The notes beneath the pieces were generated by a model. It saw only the letters and a list, made by a program, of their open reading frames with translations. It was not told the DNA's origin and did not search any database. Positions 19,604 to 32,997 of a DNA stretch of 64,000 bases are shown here, piece by piece. The translations under genes were made by a program, and so were the position numbers. The stretch covers positions 1-64,000 of the forward strand of contig PACL01000044.1 in assembly GCA_002700095.1 (NCBI GenBank). The letters are read 5' to 3'. How positions within the stretch are numbered: position 1 is the first letter of the stretch; every line of letters starts with the position of its first letter. The DNA is from Fulvimarina sp. (GTDB lineage Bacteria > Pseudomonadota > Alphaproteobacteria > Rhizobiales > Rhizobiaceae).

Positions 19604-20527
19604 ATGGCCAAGCATGTTGCGGTCTTGATGGGCGGATTCTCCTCGGAGCGACCGGTCAGTCTCTCCTCGGGGAATGCCTGCGCCGACGCGCTCGAGGCGG
19701 TCGGTCATGCCGTCACGCGCCTCGATGTCGGCCGGGATGTCGCCGAGCGGCTTGGAGAGATCGCGCCGGACGTCGCCTTCAACGCGCTGCACGGGCCCTA
19801 CGGCGAGGACGGCACGATCCAGGGCGTCCTCGAATATCTGCAGATCCCCTATACCCATTCCGGCGTCCTCGCCTCGGCCCTGTCGATGCACAAGGGCCGG
19901 GCGAAGATCGTTGCCAAGGCGGCCGGCGTGCCGGTGGCCGAAGCGAAGGTGCTGCATCGCCTCGATGCCGCGCCCGCCCATGTCCTGTCGCCGCCCTATG
20001 TGGTCAAGCCGGTCGCCGAGGGATCCAGCTTCGGCGTCCTGATCGTGCGCGAGGACCAGGGCAAGCCGCCGCAGGAACTCTATTCGTCCGACTGGCCCTA
20101 TGGCGACATCGTCATGGTCGAGCGCTACGTCCATGGCCGCGAGCTCACCTGCGCGGTGATGGGCGACGTCGCCCTCGACGTCTGCGAGATCGTGCCCGAA
20201 GGCTATGCCTTTTACGACTACGATTCGAAGTACCGGCCGGGCGGCTCGCGCCACGTCGTGCCGGCGGAGATTCCCAAGCAGGTTGCCCGCAAGATCCAGG
20301 AGCATTCGCTCGCCGCCCACAAGGCGATGGGCTGCCGCGGCGTGACCAGGTCCGACTTCCGCTACGACGACCGCTTCGGCGAGGGCGGTGAACTCATCTG
20401 GCTGGAAATCAACACCCAGCCCGGCATGACGCCGACCTCGCTCGTTCCCGACATCGCGCGGGCTGCGGGACACTCCTTCGAGGATCTGATCGCATGGATG
20501 GTGGAGGACGCCTCATGCGCCCGCTGA
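19604..20527 (+). CDS. ddl: D-alanine--D-alanine ligase
   Basis: Makes D-Ala-D-Ala for peptidoglycan precursors with ATP in the cytosol. The 307-residue protein has [16 protein letters not shown] at the start, [16 protein letters not shown], an ATP-grasp core with [13 protein letters not shown], and the C-terminal [16 protein letters not shown]. The ATG at 19604 has GGCAGG nearby; an in-frame ATG six codons earlier (19586) is possible. Its end overlaps ftsQ by 13 bases, so the genes form one operon. Confidence 0.94.
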   Translation: MAKHVAVLMGGFSSERPVSLSSGNACADALEAVGHAVTRLDVGRDVAERLGEIAPDVAFNALHGPYGEDGTIQGVLEYLQIPYTHSGVLASALSMHKGRAKIVAKAAGVPVAEAKVLHRLDAAPAHVLSPPYVVKPVAEGSSFGVLIVREDQGKPPQELYSSDWPYGDIVMVERYVHGRELTCAVMGDVALDVCEIVPEGYAFYDYDSKYRPGGSRHVVPAEIPKQVARKIQEHSLAAHKAMGCRGVTRSDFRYDDRFGEGGELIWLEINTQPGMTPTSLVPDIARAAGHSFEDLIAWMVEDASCAR

Positions 20528-21435
20528 ACCCCAACCATCGTCCGAACCTTCTTCCGGCCGACACGCACGGCCCCGGCCGGCTCGAACGCGCCAGGACGCG
20601 CGTCATGCGGCGTCTCGAAAAGTTCGTCGCCAACGCCTCGGCGCTGCCGCTTCCGGGCTTCGGGGCCATGGCCTTCGTCGTCGTCTCGGGCAGCGTCGCC
20701 TATGGCGTGGCGCTCGGCGGCCACACCGGACAGGTGCTCGACGGCATCGGCCAGCCGCTGGGATTTGCGATCGATAAGGTCGATGTGCGGGGCAACAGCG
20801 AGACCTCGGAGATCGACGTCCTGCAGGCGCTCTGGATGACCGGCTCGCAGACGCTGCTGTCGCTCGACCCGACGGGCGCCCGCCAGACCCTGGAATCCAT
20901 GCCCTGGATCGATCGCGCCTCGGTGCAGAAGATTTTCCCGGACCGGGTCGAGATCGATCTCGAGGAGCACCGGCCCTACGCCATCTGGCAGACCGGCCAG
21001 TCCTTCTTCGTCGTCAATCGCGAGGGCAAGAAGATCGTGCCCTACGTTCCCGGCCGCTTCGATGCGCTGCCGGTCGTCGTCGGCACCGGCGCGGCGAGCG
21101 CGGCCGCCGGCGTCATCGACGACATGGAGGGATTTCCCGAGCTTCGCGCAAGGGTCAGGGCTTACGTTCGCGTGGGCAGCCGTCGCTGGGACCTCGAACT
21201 GAAGAACGGGGTCACGATCCGGCTGCCGGAGGACAAGCCCATGGATGCTCTGGCGGAGGTCGTCCAGTTGGATCGACAGAATACGCTGCTCGAGCGCGAC
21301 ATCGCTGCGGTCGACATGCGCCTGTCGGATCGGGTTGTCGTCCGGCTGACGCCTGGCTCGCTCGGGCGGCGCGCGGAGCGCCTTAAGGAACGGGCGAAGC
21401 TGATCAAGCGCCTTGGCAAGGACAAGCCGGTATGA
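20515..21435 (+). CDS. ftsQ: cell division protein FtsQ
   Basis: Bitopic inner-membrane divisome protein that links early and late division proteins. The 306-residue protein has a cytoplasmic N-terminus, one membrane segment near residues 45-65 ([18 protein letters not shown]), a POTRA domain starting [18 protein letters not shown], and the FtsQ beta domain ([20 protein letters not shown]). GGAGG lies seven bases before the ATG at 20515. It overlaps ddl upstream and ftsA downstream (ATGA). Confidence 0.93.
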   Translation: MRPLNPNHRPNLLPADTHGPGRLERARTRVMRRLEKFVANASALPLPGFGAMAFVVVSGSVAYGVALGGHTGQVLDGIGQPLGFAIDKVDVRGNSETSEIDVLQALWMTGSQTLLSLDPTGARQTLESMPWIDRASVQKIFPDRVEIDLEEHRPYAIWQTGQSFFVVNREGKKIVPYVPGRFDALPVVVGTGAASAAAGVIDDMEGFPELRARVRAYVRVGSRRWDLELKNGVTIRLPEDKPMDALAEVVQLDRQNTLLERDIAAVDMRLSDRVVVRLTPGSLGRRAERLKERAKLIKRLGKDKPV

Positions 21436-22760
21436 GTCTGTTTGGTTTCGGCAAATCCGATCTGCCCAGGATGAAGGGGCTGTCGCCGCGCCGTGCGCGG
21501 GTGATCTCCGTCCTCGACGTCGGTTCCGAGAAGATCTCCTGCCTGATCGCGCGGCTGCGCCCGCGCGTCGCGGGAGAAATGCTCCCCGACCGCACCCACA
21601 CGATCGAAGTCATCGGCGTCGGCCATCATCGCTCGCGCGGCATCAAGTCCGGCGCCGTCGTCGACATCGCTGCGGCGGAGATGGCGATCCGCCAGTGCGT
21701 CGACGCGGCCGAGCGGATGGCCGGCCTGTCGGTCGAATCGCTGATCGTCTCGGTCACGGCCGGCCGCCTGAAGAGCGTGCGCCGGCGCTCCGATATCGAG
21801 GTCGTCGGCGAGGTATCGCCCGCCGATCTCTCCCGCGTCACCGGCCATGCCGCGAAGCTGCCCGTTGACGACGGCCGCGTCGCGCTCCATTCGACCGTCT
21901 ACGACGTCCAACTCGATGACGAGTCGGGACTCGAAAACCCAGTCGGCATGACCGGCTCGCGGCTGTCGGCCAATCTTCACGTCCTCACTGCCGAGGTCTC
22001 GCCGCTGCGCAATCTCGAGGCCGCGATCAACCGGGCGCAGCTGGTCGTCGAGGCCTTCGTCGCGACGCCCTATGCCAGCGCGCTCTCGACCATGGTCGAG
22101 GACGAGGCGGCGATGGGCTCGGCCTGCATCGACATGGGCTCGGGCGCGACCAGCATCGCGATCTTCAACAACGGCCGTTTTGTCTATGCCGACCAGATCG
22201 CCGTCGGCGGCTCGAACATCACCATGGATCTCGCCCGCGGCCTGTCGATCAGCCCGGCCGACGCCGAGCGGATCAAGGTCATGCACGGCTCCACCATGGC
22301 CGAGCTCCTCGACGACACCGGCGAGCCGATCACCGTCACACCGCTCGGCGAGAGCGGCGATGCGCACCCGATCGTCGTCAAGCGCTCGCTGGTGACCAAG
22401 ATCATCCGGCCGCGGGTCGAGGAGACGCTCGAGCTCGTCCGCGACCGGCTGAATGCCTCCGGCCTCGGCCATGTCATCGGCAAGCGCGTCGTTTTGACGG
22501 GCGGCGCCAGCCAGCTCGCCGGTCTCGCCGAGACGGCCCGCACGGTGCTGCAGCGGAACGTCAGGCTGGGGCGACCGCTGGGCGTTACGGGCCTCAACCC
22601 ATCGAGCAAGGGGCCGGGCTTTTCCACCTCCGTCGGCCTCTTGATCTACCCGCAGGTCGCGCATCGCGAATACGTCGCGGAGCGGTCGATCGCCGTGCAG
22701 GCAATCGAGAAGGCGATGGAGGGAGGCCGGATCGGCTCCTGGCTGCGCCGGAGCTCGTAA
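21432..22760 (+). CDS. ftsA: cell division protein FtsA
   Basis: Actin-like ATPase that anchors FtsZ filaments to the inner membrane. The 442-residue protein shows LDVGSEKISCLIARL (phosphate-1), the phosphate-2 motif ACIDMGSGATSIAIF, GSNITMDLARGLSI, and the adenosine motif VLTGGASQLAGL. The C-terminus GSWLRRSS carries the basic amphipathic end used for membrane attachment. Starts at ATG 21432 overlapping the ftsQ stop. Confidence 0.94.
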   Translation: MSLFGFGKSDLPRMKGLSPRRARVISVLDVGSEKISCLIARLRPRVAGEMLPDRTHTIEVIGVGHHRSRGIKSGAVVDIAAAEMAIRQCVDAAERMAGLSVESLIVSVTAGRLKSVRRRSDIEVVGEVSPADLSRVTGHAAKLPVDDGRVALHSTVYDVQLDDESGLENPVGMTGSRLSANLHVLTAEVSPLRNLEAAINRAQLVVEAFVATPYASALSTMVEDEAAMGSACIDMGSGATSIAIFNNGRFVYADQIAVGGSNITMDLARGLSISPADAERIKVMHGSTMAELLDDTGEPITVTPLGESGDAHPIVVKRSLVTKIIRPRVEETLELVRDRLNASGLGHVIGKRVVLTGGASQLAGLAETARTVLQRNVRLGRPLGVTGLNPSSKGPGFSTSVGLLIYPQVAHREYVAERSIAVQAIEKAMEGGRIGSWLRRSS

Positions 22761-22887
22761 GCGGATTCGGCGTGGCGGGGGCGCTGCGCCGGGGAAGACA
22801 ACACGGTGCGCGCCGCGCGCCCTTGGGAATGGCAACGAACGGCCGCGCGGCAAAACGGCCTTTGCGAATTGAAAGAGGAATGAGGGC

Positions 22888-24453
22888 ATGAGTATCACCT
22901 TGAAAAAGCCGGACATCACCGAACTGAAGCCCCGCATCACCGTCTTCGGTGTCGGTGGCGGTGGCTGCAACGCAGTCAACAACATGATCAGTGCCGGCCT
23001 CGAGGGGGTCGATTTCGTGATCGCCAACACCGACGCCCAGGCACTGCGCTCGTCGCGGGCCGAGCGCATCATCCAGATGGGCGTCGCCGTCACCGAAGGT
23101 CTCGGCGCCGGCTCCCAGCCGGAAGTCGGGCGTGCGGCCGCCGAAGAATCGATCGACGAGATTTGCGATCACCTGCTCGGCTCGCACATGTGCTTCGTCA
23201 CCGCCGGCATGGGCGGCGGCACCGGCACCGGCGCTGCCCCGGTCGTCGCGCGGGCAGCCCGTGAAAAGGGCATCCTGACCGTCGGCGTCGTCACCAAGCC
23301 GTTCCACTTCGAGGGCCAGCGACGGCTGCGCATTGCCGAGCAGGGCATCGAGGAGCTGCAGAAGAACGTCGATACGCTGATCGTCATTCCGAACCAGAAC
23401 CTCTTCCGCATCGCCAACGACAAGACCACCTTCGCCGACGCTTTCGCGATGGCCGACCAGGTGCTCTATTCCGGCGTGGCCTGCATCACCGACCTGATGG
23501 TCAAGGAAGGCCTGATCAACCTCGACTTCGCCGACGTCCGTTCGGTGATGCGCGAGATGGGCAAGGCGATGATGGGCACCGGCGAAGCCTCGGGCGAGGG
23601 CCGCGCGATGGCCGCCGCCGAAGCCGCGATCGCCAACCCGCTGCTCGACGAGACCTCGATGAAGGGCGCCAAGGGCCTCCTGATCTCGATCACCGGCGGC
23701 CGTGACCTGACGCTGTTCGAAGTCGACGAGGCGGCGACCCGCATCCGCGAGGAAGTCGACCAGGACGCCAACATCATCCTCGGCGCCACCTTCGACGAGA
23801 ACCTGGAAGGCGTCATCCGCGTGTCGGTCGTCGCCACCGGTATCGACAAGAGCGACGTCGAGATGGCCCAGCGCTCCTCGATGACCACCAGCCAGACGGC
23901 CGCGATGGCGCAGCAGCGGGTCATCCCGCAGGCAGCCCCTGCAGCCCCGGCGGCCCATTCGGCGCCGGCCATGGCGGCAGCGGCTCACGCTGCGCCGGCC
24001 CCGGTCGCTGAAGAGGAAAGCGAGATCGAGGACGCCTTCTCGGCTGCGCTCGCCGCCGAGATCGCGCAGGTTGCCCCGCAGTCGGCGCCGCGCTCGGCGA
24101 TTTCGAGCGCGGAGACGGCGATGGAGCCGGTGCAGCCGGCCCGCATGCCCCGCGTGGAAGACTTCCCGCCGGTGGTCCGCGGCGAGATCGAGCAGCGTCA
24201 GGCCGCCGGCGAGCAGGCTGGCGACGAGCGGGGTGCCATGGGCCTCCTGCGCCGTCTGACCACAGGCCTGTCGCGCCGCGAGGAAGAGGAGCATGCCGGC
24301 GAGCCGGCGCGCCGCGCCCATGTGGAGCCGAACCCCTACGCTCCGCGCCGCGTCGCGGCGGAATCAGCGGCGCGTCCGGCCACCGCATCGCGACCGGTGA
24401 GCGAGGAGGATCAGCTGGACATCCCGGCGTTCCTGCGACGCCAGGCCAACTGA
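22888..24453 (+). CDS. ftsZ: cell division GTPase FtsZ
   Basis: Tubulin-like GTPase that forms the division ring. The 521-residue protein has [12 protein letters not shown], the tubulin signature [12 protein letters not shown] and the T7 loop [11 protein letters not shown], a core ending near residue 325, an alanine- and proline-rich linker of about 180 residues, and the C-terminal peptide [14 protein letters not shown] for FtsA and other partners. The linker is long compared with E. coli, as usual in this order. Strong ribosome site AGAGGAATGAGGG precedes the ATG. A 127-base gap with a GATTC site (22764-22768) precedes it, so it may have its own promoter. Confidence 0.97.
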   Translation: MSITLKKPDITELKPRITVFGVGGGGCNAVNNMISAGLEGVDFVIANTDAQALRSSRAERIIQMGVAVTEGLGAGSQPEVGRAAAEESIDEICDHLLGSHMCFVTAGMGGGTGTGAAPVVARAAREKGILTVGVVTKPFHFEGQRRLRIAEQGIEELQKNVDTLIVIPNQNLFRIANDKTTFADAFAMADQVLYSGVACITDLMVKEGLINLDFADVRSVMREMGKAMMGTGEASGEGRAMAAAEAAIANPLLDETSMKGAKGLLISITGGRDLTLFEVDEAATRIREEVDQDANIILGATFDENLEGVIRVSVVATGIDKSDVEMAQRSSMTTSQTAAMAQQRVIPQAAPAAPAAHSAPAMAAAAHAAPAPVAEEESEIEDAFSAALAAEIAQVAPQSAPRSAISSAETAMEPVQPARMPRVEDFPPVVRGEIEQRQAAGEQAGDERGAMGLLRRLTTGLSRREEEEHAGEPARRAHVEPNPYAPRRVAAESAARPATASRPVSEEDQLDIPAFLRRQAN

Positions 24454-24484
24454 TCTCGCGTCCCTGTTGCGTTTTCGTGACACT

Positions 24485-24513
24485 GCCCGCCGGAGCGATC
24501 CGGCGGGCATTTT
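24485..24513 (+). terminator. intrinsic terminator after ftsZ
   Basis: GCCCGCCGGA (24485-24494) pairs perfectly with TCCGGCGGGC (24499-24508) around loop GCGA, followed by ATTTTC. It lies 32 bases after the ftsZ stop and should separate the ftsZ transcript from lpxC. Confidence 0.85.
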
Positions 24514-24749
24514 CATACAAGCCATTGATTTCATAGGCTTGCAGCGAATTGTTCACAGGCTCTCGGTAACAGTGGGTAAGAAAGCGTGATTTTGCCAAAT
24601 CTGCTCCCGGATTTACCAACGTTCTCAACAAAAGGAGAACCATTCGGATTCTCCGGGGTGTGCCGGTTCAGGGCGGCGAACTATTCGTGTGTGAGCGGAC
24701 CCGGCACGGGGAATTTGCCGGACGCGGGGCGGGGAAAGGTCATTCGGAC

Positions 24750-25694
24750 GTGTTGATGTTCCAGCAGACGATAGCATCGCGGATCGATTTCGGCGGCGTC
24801 GGCGTGCATAGCGGGCTGCCGGTGCGGCTTTCTCTGCTGCCGGCGGAGATCGATACGGGCATCGTCTTTCACCTCGTCGGTGCGGATGGCCTGATCCAGG
24901 AGATCCCCGCGATCTCGTCGAATTCCACACCGTCCGATCTCTCCACCGTCGTCGGCAACCCGAACGGCTCCCACGTCTCGACCATCGAACACCTGATGGC
25001 GGCGCTCTATGCCATGGGCATCGACAACGTCGTCGCCAGGATCGATGCCCGGGAGACGCCGATTCTCGACGGTGGCTCAGCCGAATATGTCCGTGGCATC
25101 GCCGAAGCCGGCGTCGTCAGCCAGGTCGCCAAGCGGCGCTATCTGCGGGTGCTGAAGCCGGTTTCCATCGAGCTGAACGAGGCGCGGGCTGAGTATCGCC
25201 CTTATGCCGGTACCCGCTTCGAGGTCGAGATCGACTTCGCCAATGCCGCCATCGGCCGCCAGGCCTACCGCGCCGACCTGACCGCGGCGCGTTTCACCAA
25301 GGATCTCGCCCGGGCCCGCACCTTCGGCTTCATGGCCGATGTCGAGCGGCTCTGGGCTGCCGGCTACGCGCTCGGCTCGTCGCTGGACAATTCGGTCGTC
25401 CTCTCCGACGAGGGGCGAGTGGTCAATCCCGAGGGTCTGCGCTTCGAGGACGAGTTCGTTCGTCACAAGGCGCTCGACGCGGTTGGCGACCAGGCGTTGG
25501 GCGGCTTTCGCATCCTCGGATGCTACCGCTCCTATCGCGGCGGCCACCGGCTGAACGCCTTGGCGCTGCGGGCGCTGCTCGCCGACCGCAAGGCCTACGA
25601 GATCGTCGAGATGCCGTCCCGCCGCGTCGATCCGGTGCGCCACGCGCCGCTGGTCGCCGTCGCTGCCCCGGCCTTCGGCCCGCAGGTTCTCTGA
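24750..25694 (+). CDS. lpxC: UDP-3-O-acyl-N-acetylglucosamine deacetylase LpxC
   Basis: Zinc-dependent deacetylase, the committed step of lipid A synthesis. The 314-residue protein has QQTIASRIDFGGVGVHSG, the zinc histidine of STIEHLMAAL, the pair in HKALDAVGD, and the active-site histidine of YRGGHRLNAL. GGAAAGG lies 10 bases before the GTG at 24750, which I prefer to the ATG two codons later (24756). It stands alone between ftsZ and bamD, with a GATTC site about 100 bases upstream (24647-24651). Confidence 0.94.
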   Translation: MLMFQQTIASRIDFGGVGVHSGLPVRLSLLPAEIDTGIVFHLVGADGLIQEIPAISSNSTPSDLSTVVGNPNGSHVSTIEHLMAALYAMGIDNVVARIDARETPILDGGSAEYVRGIAEAGVVSQVAKRRYLRVLKPVSIELNEARAEYRPYAGTRFEVEIDFANAAIGRQAYRADLTAARFTKDLARARTFGFMADVERLWAAGYALGSSLDNSVVLSDEGRVVNPEGLRFEDEFVRHKALDAVGDQALGGFRILGCYRSYRGGHRLNALALRALLADRKAYEIVEMPSRRVDPVRHAPLVAVAAPAFGPQVL

Positions 25695-25993
25695 CACCCA
25701 TCGGGATGGCTGCAGGGATGCCGCAACCGGCGCCGGGAATCGCTTCCCCCGCGGGATTGCTTCTCAGGGCGTCGCGCCCGCATGATGGCGCCTTGCGTCA
25801 TGGCCAGAGGCGGAATTGCGGCCGGATCGATGACCTAACGGCAACAAACGTGTCGTGAATCTCGCCATCTCACGTCGTTGCGGGCAGGCGGCCACAAAAA
25901 AGGCTGCTTACTCTGGCTTCGGCATTGTTCGAGCCTTGCTCGGGGGGTAGTGATGCCGGCCGGAGGCCGATTGGGGTAGGGGACCCGCAAGAC

Positions 25994-26878
25994 ATGATCG
26001 ACGTGACCAGAATTTCTGCCGGATCGACGAAATGGCTTCGGCACCTCGTGCTGACCGGAGTCGTGCTCGGCGCCGCATCCGGCCTTGCCGGCTGCATGTC
26101 GGGGGGCGACAACGACGTCGACGTTCTGGCGCTCGCCGCCGAGACCGATCCGCCGGACGTCCTCTACAATCAGGGCCTCGCCAATCTCGAAGGCGGCCGC
26201 CTCGGCGAAGCCGCCAAGAAGTTCCAGGCCATCGACCGCCAGCACCCCTATTCCGAATGGGCGCGCAAGGCGCTGATCATGCAGGCCTTCGCCAGCTATC
26301 GCGGCGGCGACTACGAAGAGGCGACGACGGCGGCCAAGCGCTATCTTTCGCTCTATCCGGATTCCGACGACGCCGCCTATGCCGAGTACATCATCGGCCT
26401 GTCGCACTACCGCCAGATCCCCGACGTCACTCGCGACCAGAAGCAGGCCGCCTACACCGCCCAGGCGATGCGGGCGCTGATGGAACGCTTCCCCGATACC
26501 GCCTATGCCGAGGACGCCCGGGGTAAGCTGCGCATCGCCCGCGACCAGCTCGCCGGCAAGGAGATGCTGGTCGGCCGCTACTATCTGGAGCGTCGCGATT
26601 ATCTGGCGGCCATCAACCGCTTCAAGAACGTCGTCGACGTCTATCCTGATACCCGCCAGGTGGAAGAGGCGCTGGCCCGCCTGACCGAGGCCTATTACGC
26701 CATGGGCCTGACCCGCGAGGCGCAGGCCTCTGCCTCGGTGCTCGGCCAGAACTTCCCCGATTCGCCCTGGTACCAGGACAGCTACGCGCTGCTCCGCGGA
26801 CATGGTCTTGAGCCGCGCGAGGGATCGTCCGACTCCTGGTTCGCGTCGGCGACGAAGAAGATCACCGGCGCCTCTTGA
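25994..26878 (+). CDS. bamD: outer membrane assembly lipoprotein BamD
   Basis: Essential lipoprotein of the Bam complex that folds outer-membrane proteins. The 294-residue protein has a signal peptide ending in the lipobox GLAGC near residue 35, then tetratricopeptide-like repeats ([58 protein letters not shown]). Homology and the signal peptide fit the ATG at 25994; the open frame extends 23 codons upstream without meaning. recN follows, as in relatives. The 299 bases before it hold no other gene that I can see. Confidence 0.93.
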   Translation: MIDVTRISAGSTKWLRHLVLTGVVLGAASGLAGCMSGGDNDVDVLALAAETDPPDVLYNQGLANLEGGRLGEAAKKFQAIDRQHPYSEWARKALIMQAFASYRGGDYEEATTAAKRYLSLYPDSDDAAYAEYIIGLSHYRQIPDVTRDQKQAAYTAQAMRALMERFPDTAYAEDARGKLRIARDQLAGKEMLVGRYYLERRDYLAAINRFKNVVDVYPDTRQVEEALARLTEAYYAMGLTREAQASASVLGQNFPDSPWYQDSYALLRGHGLEPREGSSDSWFASATKKITGAS

Positions 26879-27088
26879 GGCCGCGGCTCGCCAGGGTCGC
26901 ACGGCCCGGCGAGCCGTGTCGGACGGGCGAGAGACGAGAGCGATGTGGGCGGCGCGCGAGCGCCGCTCCTCTCGTCGGCGCTCCAGCCCGCCTGGCAGCC
27001 GGGGCAGCGCCTGTCGCCCGGCTTGCGAAACTCGGGCCCGCGACCGACAGTGTCGTCGCCGCATCCTGCCCTGACCGACGATTCGGAC

Positions 27089-28759
27089 ATGCTGGTCCAT
27101 CTTTCCATCCGTGACATCGTACTGATCGAGCGCCTCGACCTGACGCTGGGGGCCGGCCTCTCCGTGCTGACGGGCGAGACCGGCGCGGGCAAATCGATCC
27201 TGCTCGATTCCCTGTCCCTCGCCCTCGGGGGGCGGGGCGACGGCTCGCTGGTGCGGCACGGGGCGAAGCAGGGCGAGGTGACCGCTGCCTTCGATCTCGA
27301 GACGGACCATCCCGCAAGGAGGCTCCTGACCGACAACGGCTTCGACGACGACGGCGATCTCGTCCTGCGCCGGGTCCAGACCGCCGACGGGCGGACCCGC
27401 GTCTTCATCAACGACCGTCCGGCCAGCGTCGCGCTGATGCGCGCCATCGGAATGTCGCTGGTGGAGATCCACGGCCAGCATGACGATCGCGCACTCGTCG
27501 ACGCGGCGAGCCACCGCACGCTCCTCGACGACTTCGGCGGGCTTGGTGACGAGGCCGCGGCGACGGCCCGGTTGTTCGGCGAATGGCGGTCGGCCCGCGA
27601 GGCCCTCGGCCGGCACCGGGCGAAGGTCGAGGCGGCGGCGCGCGAGGCGGATTTCCTGCGCAGTGCCGTCGAGGAGTTGTCCGAGCTGCAGCCGATCGCC
27701 GGCGAGGAGGAGGAGCTTGCGGCCAGCCGGCAGGTGATGATGCGGTCCGAGAAGATCGCCACCGACGTCAACGATGCCAATGAGGAACTCTCCGGGCCGG
27801 CCTCGCCGATCCCCGGCCTCGCCAACCTCCTGAAACGCCTCGACCGCAAGCGGGACGAACTTCCGGGTCTCCTCGACGAGGCGATCGAGCGGCTCGACAC
27901 CGCCCTCGACGCGCTCTCCGACGCTCAGACCGCGCTCGAGGGCGCGCTGCGCAGCCTGGAGTTTGATCCCCGGGCGCTGGAGGCGACCGAGGAGCGGCTG
28001 TTCGCGCTGCGGGCTGCGGGGCGCAAGTACAACGTCCCCGTCGACGACCTGCCGGAGCTGACGGCGAAGATGATCGGCGATCTCGCCGACGTTGATGCCG
28101 GCGAGGAGCGGCTGGCGATGCTCGAACGCGACGTCGAGGAGAAGCGCGAGCGCTTCGACGCGGCAGCGCTCGCGCTTTCGGACAAGCGCGCGGTCGCCGC
28201 GCGCCTGTTGGAAGCGGCTGTGATGGCCGAGTTGCCGGATCTGAAGCTGGAGCGGGCGAGCTTCATGGTGACGCTTGAGCGTGACGCGGAGCGGCGGGAC
28301 GCCTCCGGCATCGACACTGCCGAGTTCCACGTGCGCACCAATCCCGGCACCCGCGCCGGCCCGATGATGAAGGTCGCCTCGGGCGGCGAGCTGTCGCGCT
28401 TCCTGCTCGCCCTGAAGGTGGCGCTGGCCGATCGCGGCTCGGCCCCGACGCTGGTCTTCGACGAGATCGATACCGGCGTCGGCGGGGCCGTCGCCGACGC
28501 CATCGGCCGCCGTCTGGCGCGCCTCGCCGGGACCGTGCAGGTGCTCGCGGTGACCCACGCGCCGCAGGTGGCGGCGCGCGCCTCGACCCACCTCCTGATC
28601 TCCAAGGCGAGCGTCGCCGGATCCGACGAGGACCGCGTCGCCACCCGCGTCGCGGCGATCGACACCGAGGGGCGGCGCGAGGAGATCGCCCGCATGCTCG
28701 CCGGCGAGAGCGTGACCGAAGAGGCGCGCGCCGCCGCCGCCCGGTTGATCGGACGCTGA
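27089..28759 (+). CDS. recN: DNA repair protein RecN
   Basis: SMC-like ATPase acting in double-strand break repair. The 556-residue protein has the Walker A motif TGETGAGKSILLDSL, long coiled-coil arms in the middle with a charged alternating pattern, the signature ASGGELSRFLLALKV, Walker B LVFDEIDTGVGG and the D-loop histidine VTHAPQVAA. The ATG at 27089 begins the family similarity (LVHLSIRDIVLIERL); the ribosome site is weak. The open frame runs 48 codons further upstream without similarity. Confidence 0.93.
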   Translation: MLVHLSIRDIVLIERLDLTLGAGLSVLTGETGAGKSILLDSLSLALGGRGDGSLVRHGAKQGEVTAAFDLETDHPARRLLTDNGFDDDGDLVLRRVQTADGRTRVFINDRPASVALMRAIGMSLVEIHGQHDDRALVDAASHRTLLDDFGGLGDEAAATARLFGEWRSAREALGRHRAKVEAAAREADFLRSAVEELSELQPIAGEEEELAASRQVMMRSEKIATDVNDANEELSGPASPIPGLANLLKRLDRKRDELPGLLDEAIERLDTALDALSDAQTALEGALRSLEFDPRALEATEERLFALRAAGRKYNVPVDDLPELTAKMIGDLADVDAGEERLAMLERDVEEKRERFDAAALALSDKRAVAARLLEAAVMAELPDLKLERASFMVTLERDAERRDASGIDTAEFHVRTNPGTRAGPMMKVASGGELSRFLLALKVALADRGSAPTLVFDEIDTGVGGAVADAIGRRLARLAGTVQVLAVTHAPQVAARASTHLLISKASVAGSDEDRVATRVAAIDTEGRREEIARMLAGESVTEEARAAAARLIGR

Positions 28760-29043
28760 CACCTCGGGCTTCCCGCTTACACCGTGGGGGTATGTTCGCC
28801 TGACGCAAGCGAGGGCACGTGAGTGCCAAAGATCGAAGCCCGATGGTCTCGCCGGCAACGGGGGACGCGCTTTTCCGCCCGTCGAAACGCGCCCTTAGCA
28901 TTCGTCACCGTACTTGAGGAGGCGACGACTCCGGGGCAAGATCTGCTTCGAGCGTCCGGCACACGGCCTCGCCGAGGATCAGCCGCCTCACTGATCTGTC
29001 GACCGGGACGGCGCGTCCAGGTAGAACGCAAGCGGAGGTCGAC

Positions 29044-30147
29044 ATGGCGCGAGACGGAACGGTGCTGATCGCCGGAGCTGGCCCGGTCGGGCTGGCGGCA
29101 GCGGTCGAGCTGACCCGGCGGGGCGTCGCCCTGCGCATCGTCGATGCCGGCGAAGGGCCGACGCCGGCCGAGCAATCGCGGGCGCTGGCGATCAACCCGA
29201 CGACGCTGGCCATCCTCGGCCCCTCCGGGCTCAGCGAGACGCTGCTCGCCGCCGGCACGACGATCACCGGCAGCGACGTCGTCATCGATGGCCGGACGGC
29301 CCTTTCTCTGTCCTTCAAGTCGGCCCACACGCCCCACCCCTTCATACTCTCCTTGCCCCAGGGGCGGACCGAGCGCCTGATGATCGGCTGGCTGAAGCAG
29401 CGGCAGGTCGAGGTGGAGTGGAATGTCGGGCTCGCCGCCGTCGGCGAGACCCACCGCCCGAGTGCGGTGCTCTCCACCGGGGAAGAGCTGGCCGCGGTGG
29501 CGATCCTCGGCTGCGACGGCAGCCATTCGAAGGTGCGCCAGGAACTCGGCGTGCCCTGGAGCGGGGAGGGCTATCCCGGCGTCTTCGCGCTCGCCGACGT
29601 GATCTTCGAGGCGCCGATCGATTCCCACCGGGCGCGGATCTGCATCGGCTCGGGCGAGCGCACCTCCCATGCGCTCCTGCCGATGGGAGACAACCGGGCG
29701 CGGCTGATCGGCTTTCACGATTCGCCGGACGCGTTGATCGCGGCGGTCGGGGGCATTGCCTCGGTGACCTGGCGCTCGACGTTCCGGGTGTCCTTCCGCC
29801 ATGCCGAGCGGATGTCCCGGGGCTGGGTGTTCCTGGCCGGTGATGCGGCCCACGTCCATTCTCCGGTCGGTGGCCGGGGCATGAATCTCGGCATCGCCGA
29901 CGCGGCGACCTTCGCCTGGCTGTTCTGCGAGCACCGCGAGACGGAATACGAATCGAAGCGCCTGCCGGTGGTCAGAAGCGTCATGGAACAGACCCGCCAG
30001 ATGACCGACATGCTGGCGAAGCCCCCCTCGCACATCGCCTCGTTCCTGAAATACGCCATGCCGATGGCGACGATGCTGGCCCCAGTGCGGCGCAAGATGG
30101 CCGAGCGGGTGCTGGCGCTTGACCTGCCGCAGCCGGAATGGCTCTGA
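29044..30147 (+). CDS. FAD-dependent monooxygenase (PheA/TfdB/UbiH fold)
   Basis: Predicted flavoprotein hydroxylase of the p-hydroxybenzoate hydroxylase superfamily, 367 residues. It shows the dinucleotide motif VLIAGAGPVGLAAAVEL, the DG motif GCDGSHSKVRQ and the second FAD motif GDAAHVHSPVGGRGMNLGI. It is short: there is no C-terminal thioredoxin-like domain as in phenol hydroxylases. The substrate is unknown. It sits 33 bases before ligA and about 280 after recN, two genes that are normally neighbours in this order, so it looks like a later insertion. Confidence 0.85.
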   Translation: MARDGTVLIAGAGPVGLAAAVELTRRGVALRIVDAGEGPTPAEQSRALAINPTTLAILGPSGLSETLLAAGTTITGSDVVIDGRTALSLSFKSAHTPHPFILSLPQGRTERLMIGWLKQRQVEVEWNVGLAAVGETHRPSAVLSTGEELAAVAILGCDGSHSKVRQELGVPWSGEGYPGVFALADVIFEAPIDSHRARICIGSGERTSHALLPMGDNRARLIGFHDSPDALIAAVGGIASVTWRSTFRVSFRHAERMSRGWVFLAGDAAHVHSPVGGRGMNLGIADAATFAWLFCEHRETEYESKRLPVVRSVMEQTRQMTDMLAKPPSHIASFLKYAMPMATMLAPVRRKMAERVLALDLPQPEWL

Positions 30148-30165
30148 GAGGGCCGCGAGGCGTAG

Positions 30166-32718
<2,553 letters not shown>

Positions 32719-32997
32719 GAACAGGCGCTCGCCGATCGTGCCGGGCCTCGAAAAAGTTGCTGTGTCGCTGACGTGGATGTCCTCGCGGAACTGGTTGCGT
32801 CCAGTCGGCACCTCGCCGAGTTGCGTGCGCGGATGACGTCACGTTCCACCGGTCTTCCGCAGCGGGACGCAAGATCAGGGGCACAACGGTTGCTGCGGTG
32901 CAGAACCGCCACGGGGGCTTACGAATCTGCCCGCGCTGGGCTCCACGTCTTGCTTTGGCCGCGGCAGGGCCGCAGCCTCTGGCCACACATCGACGAC

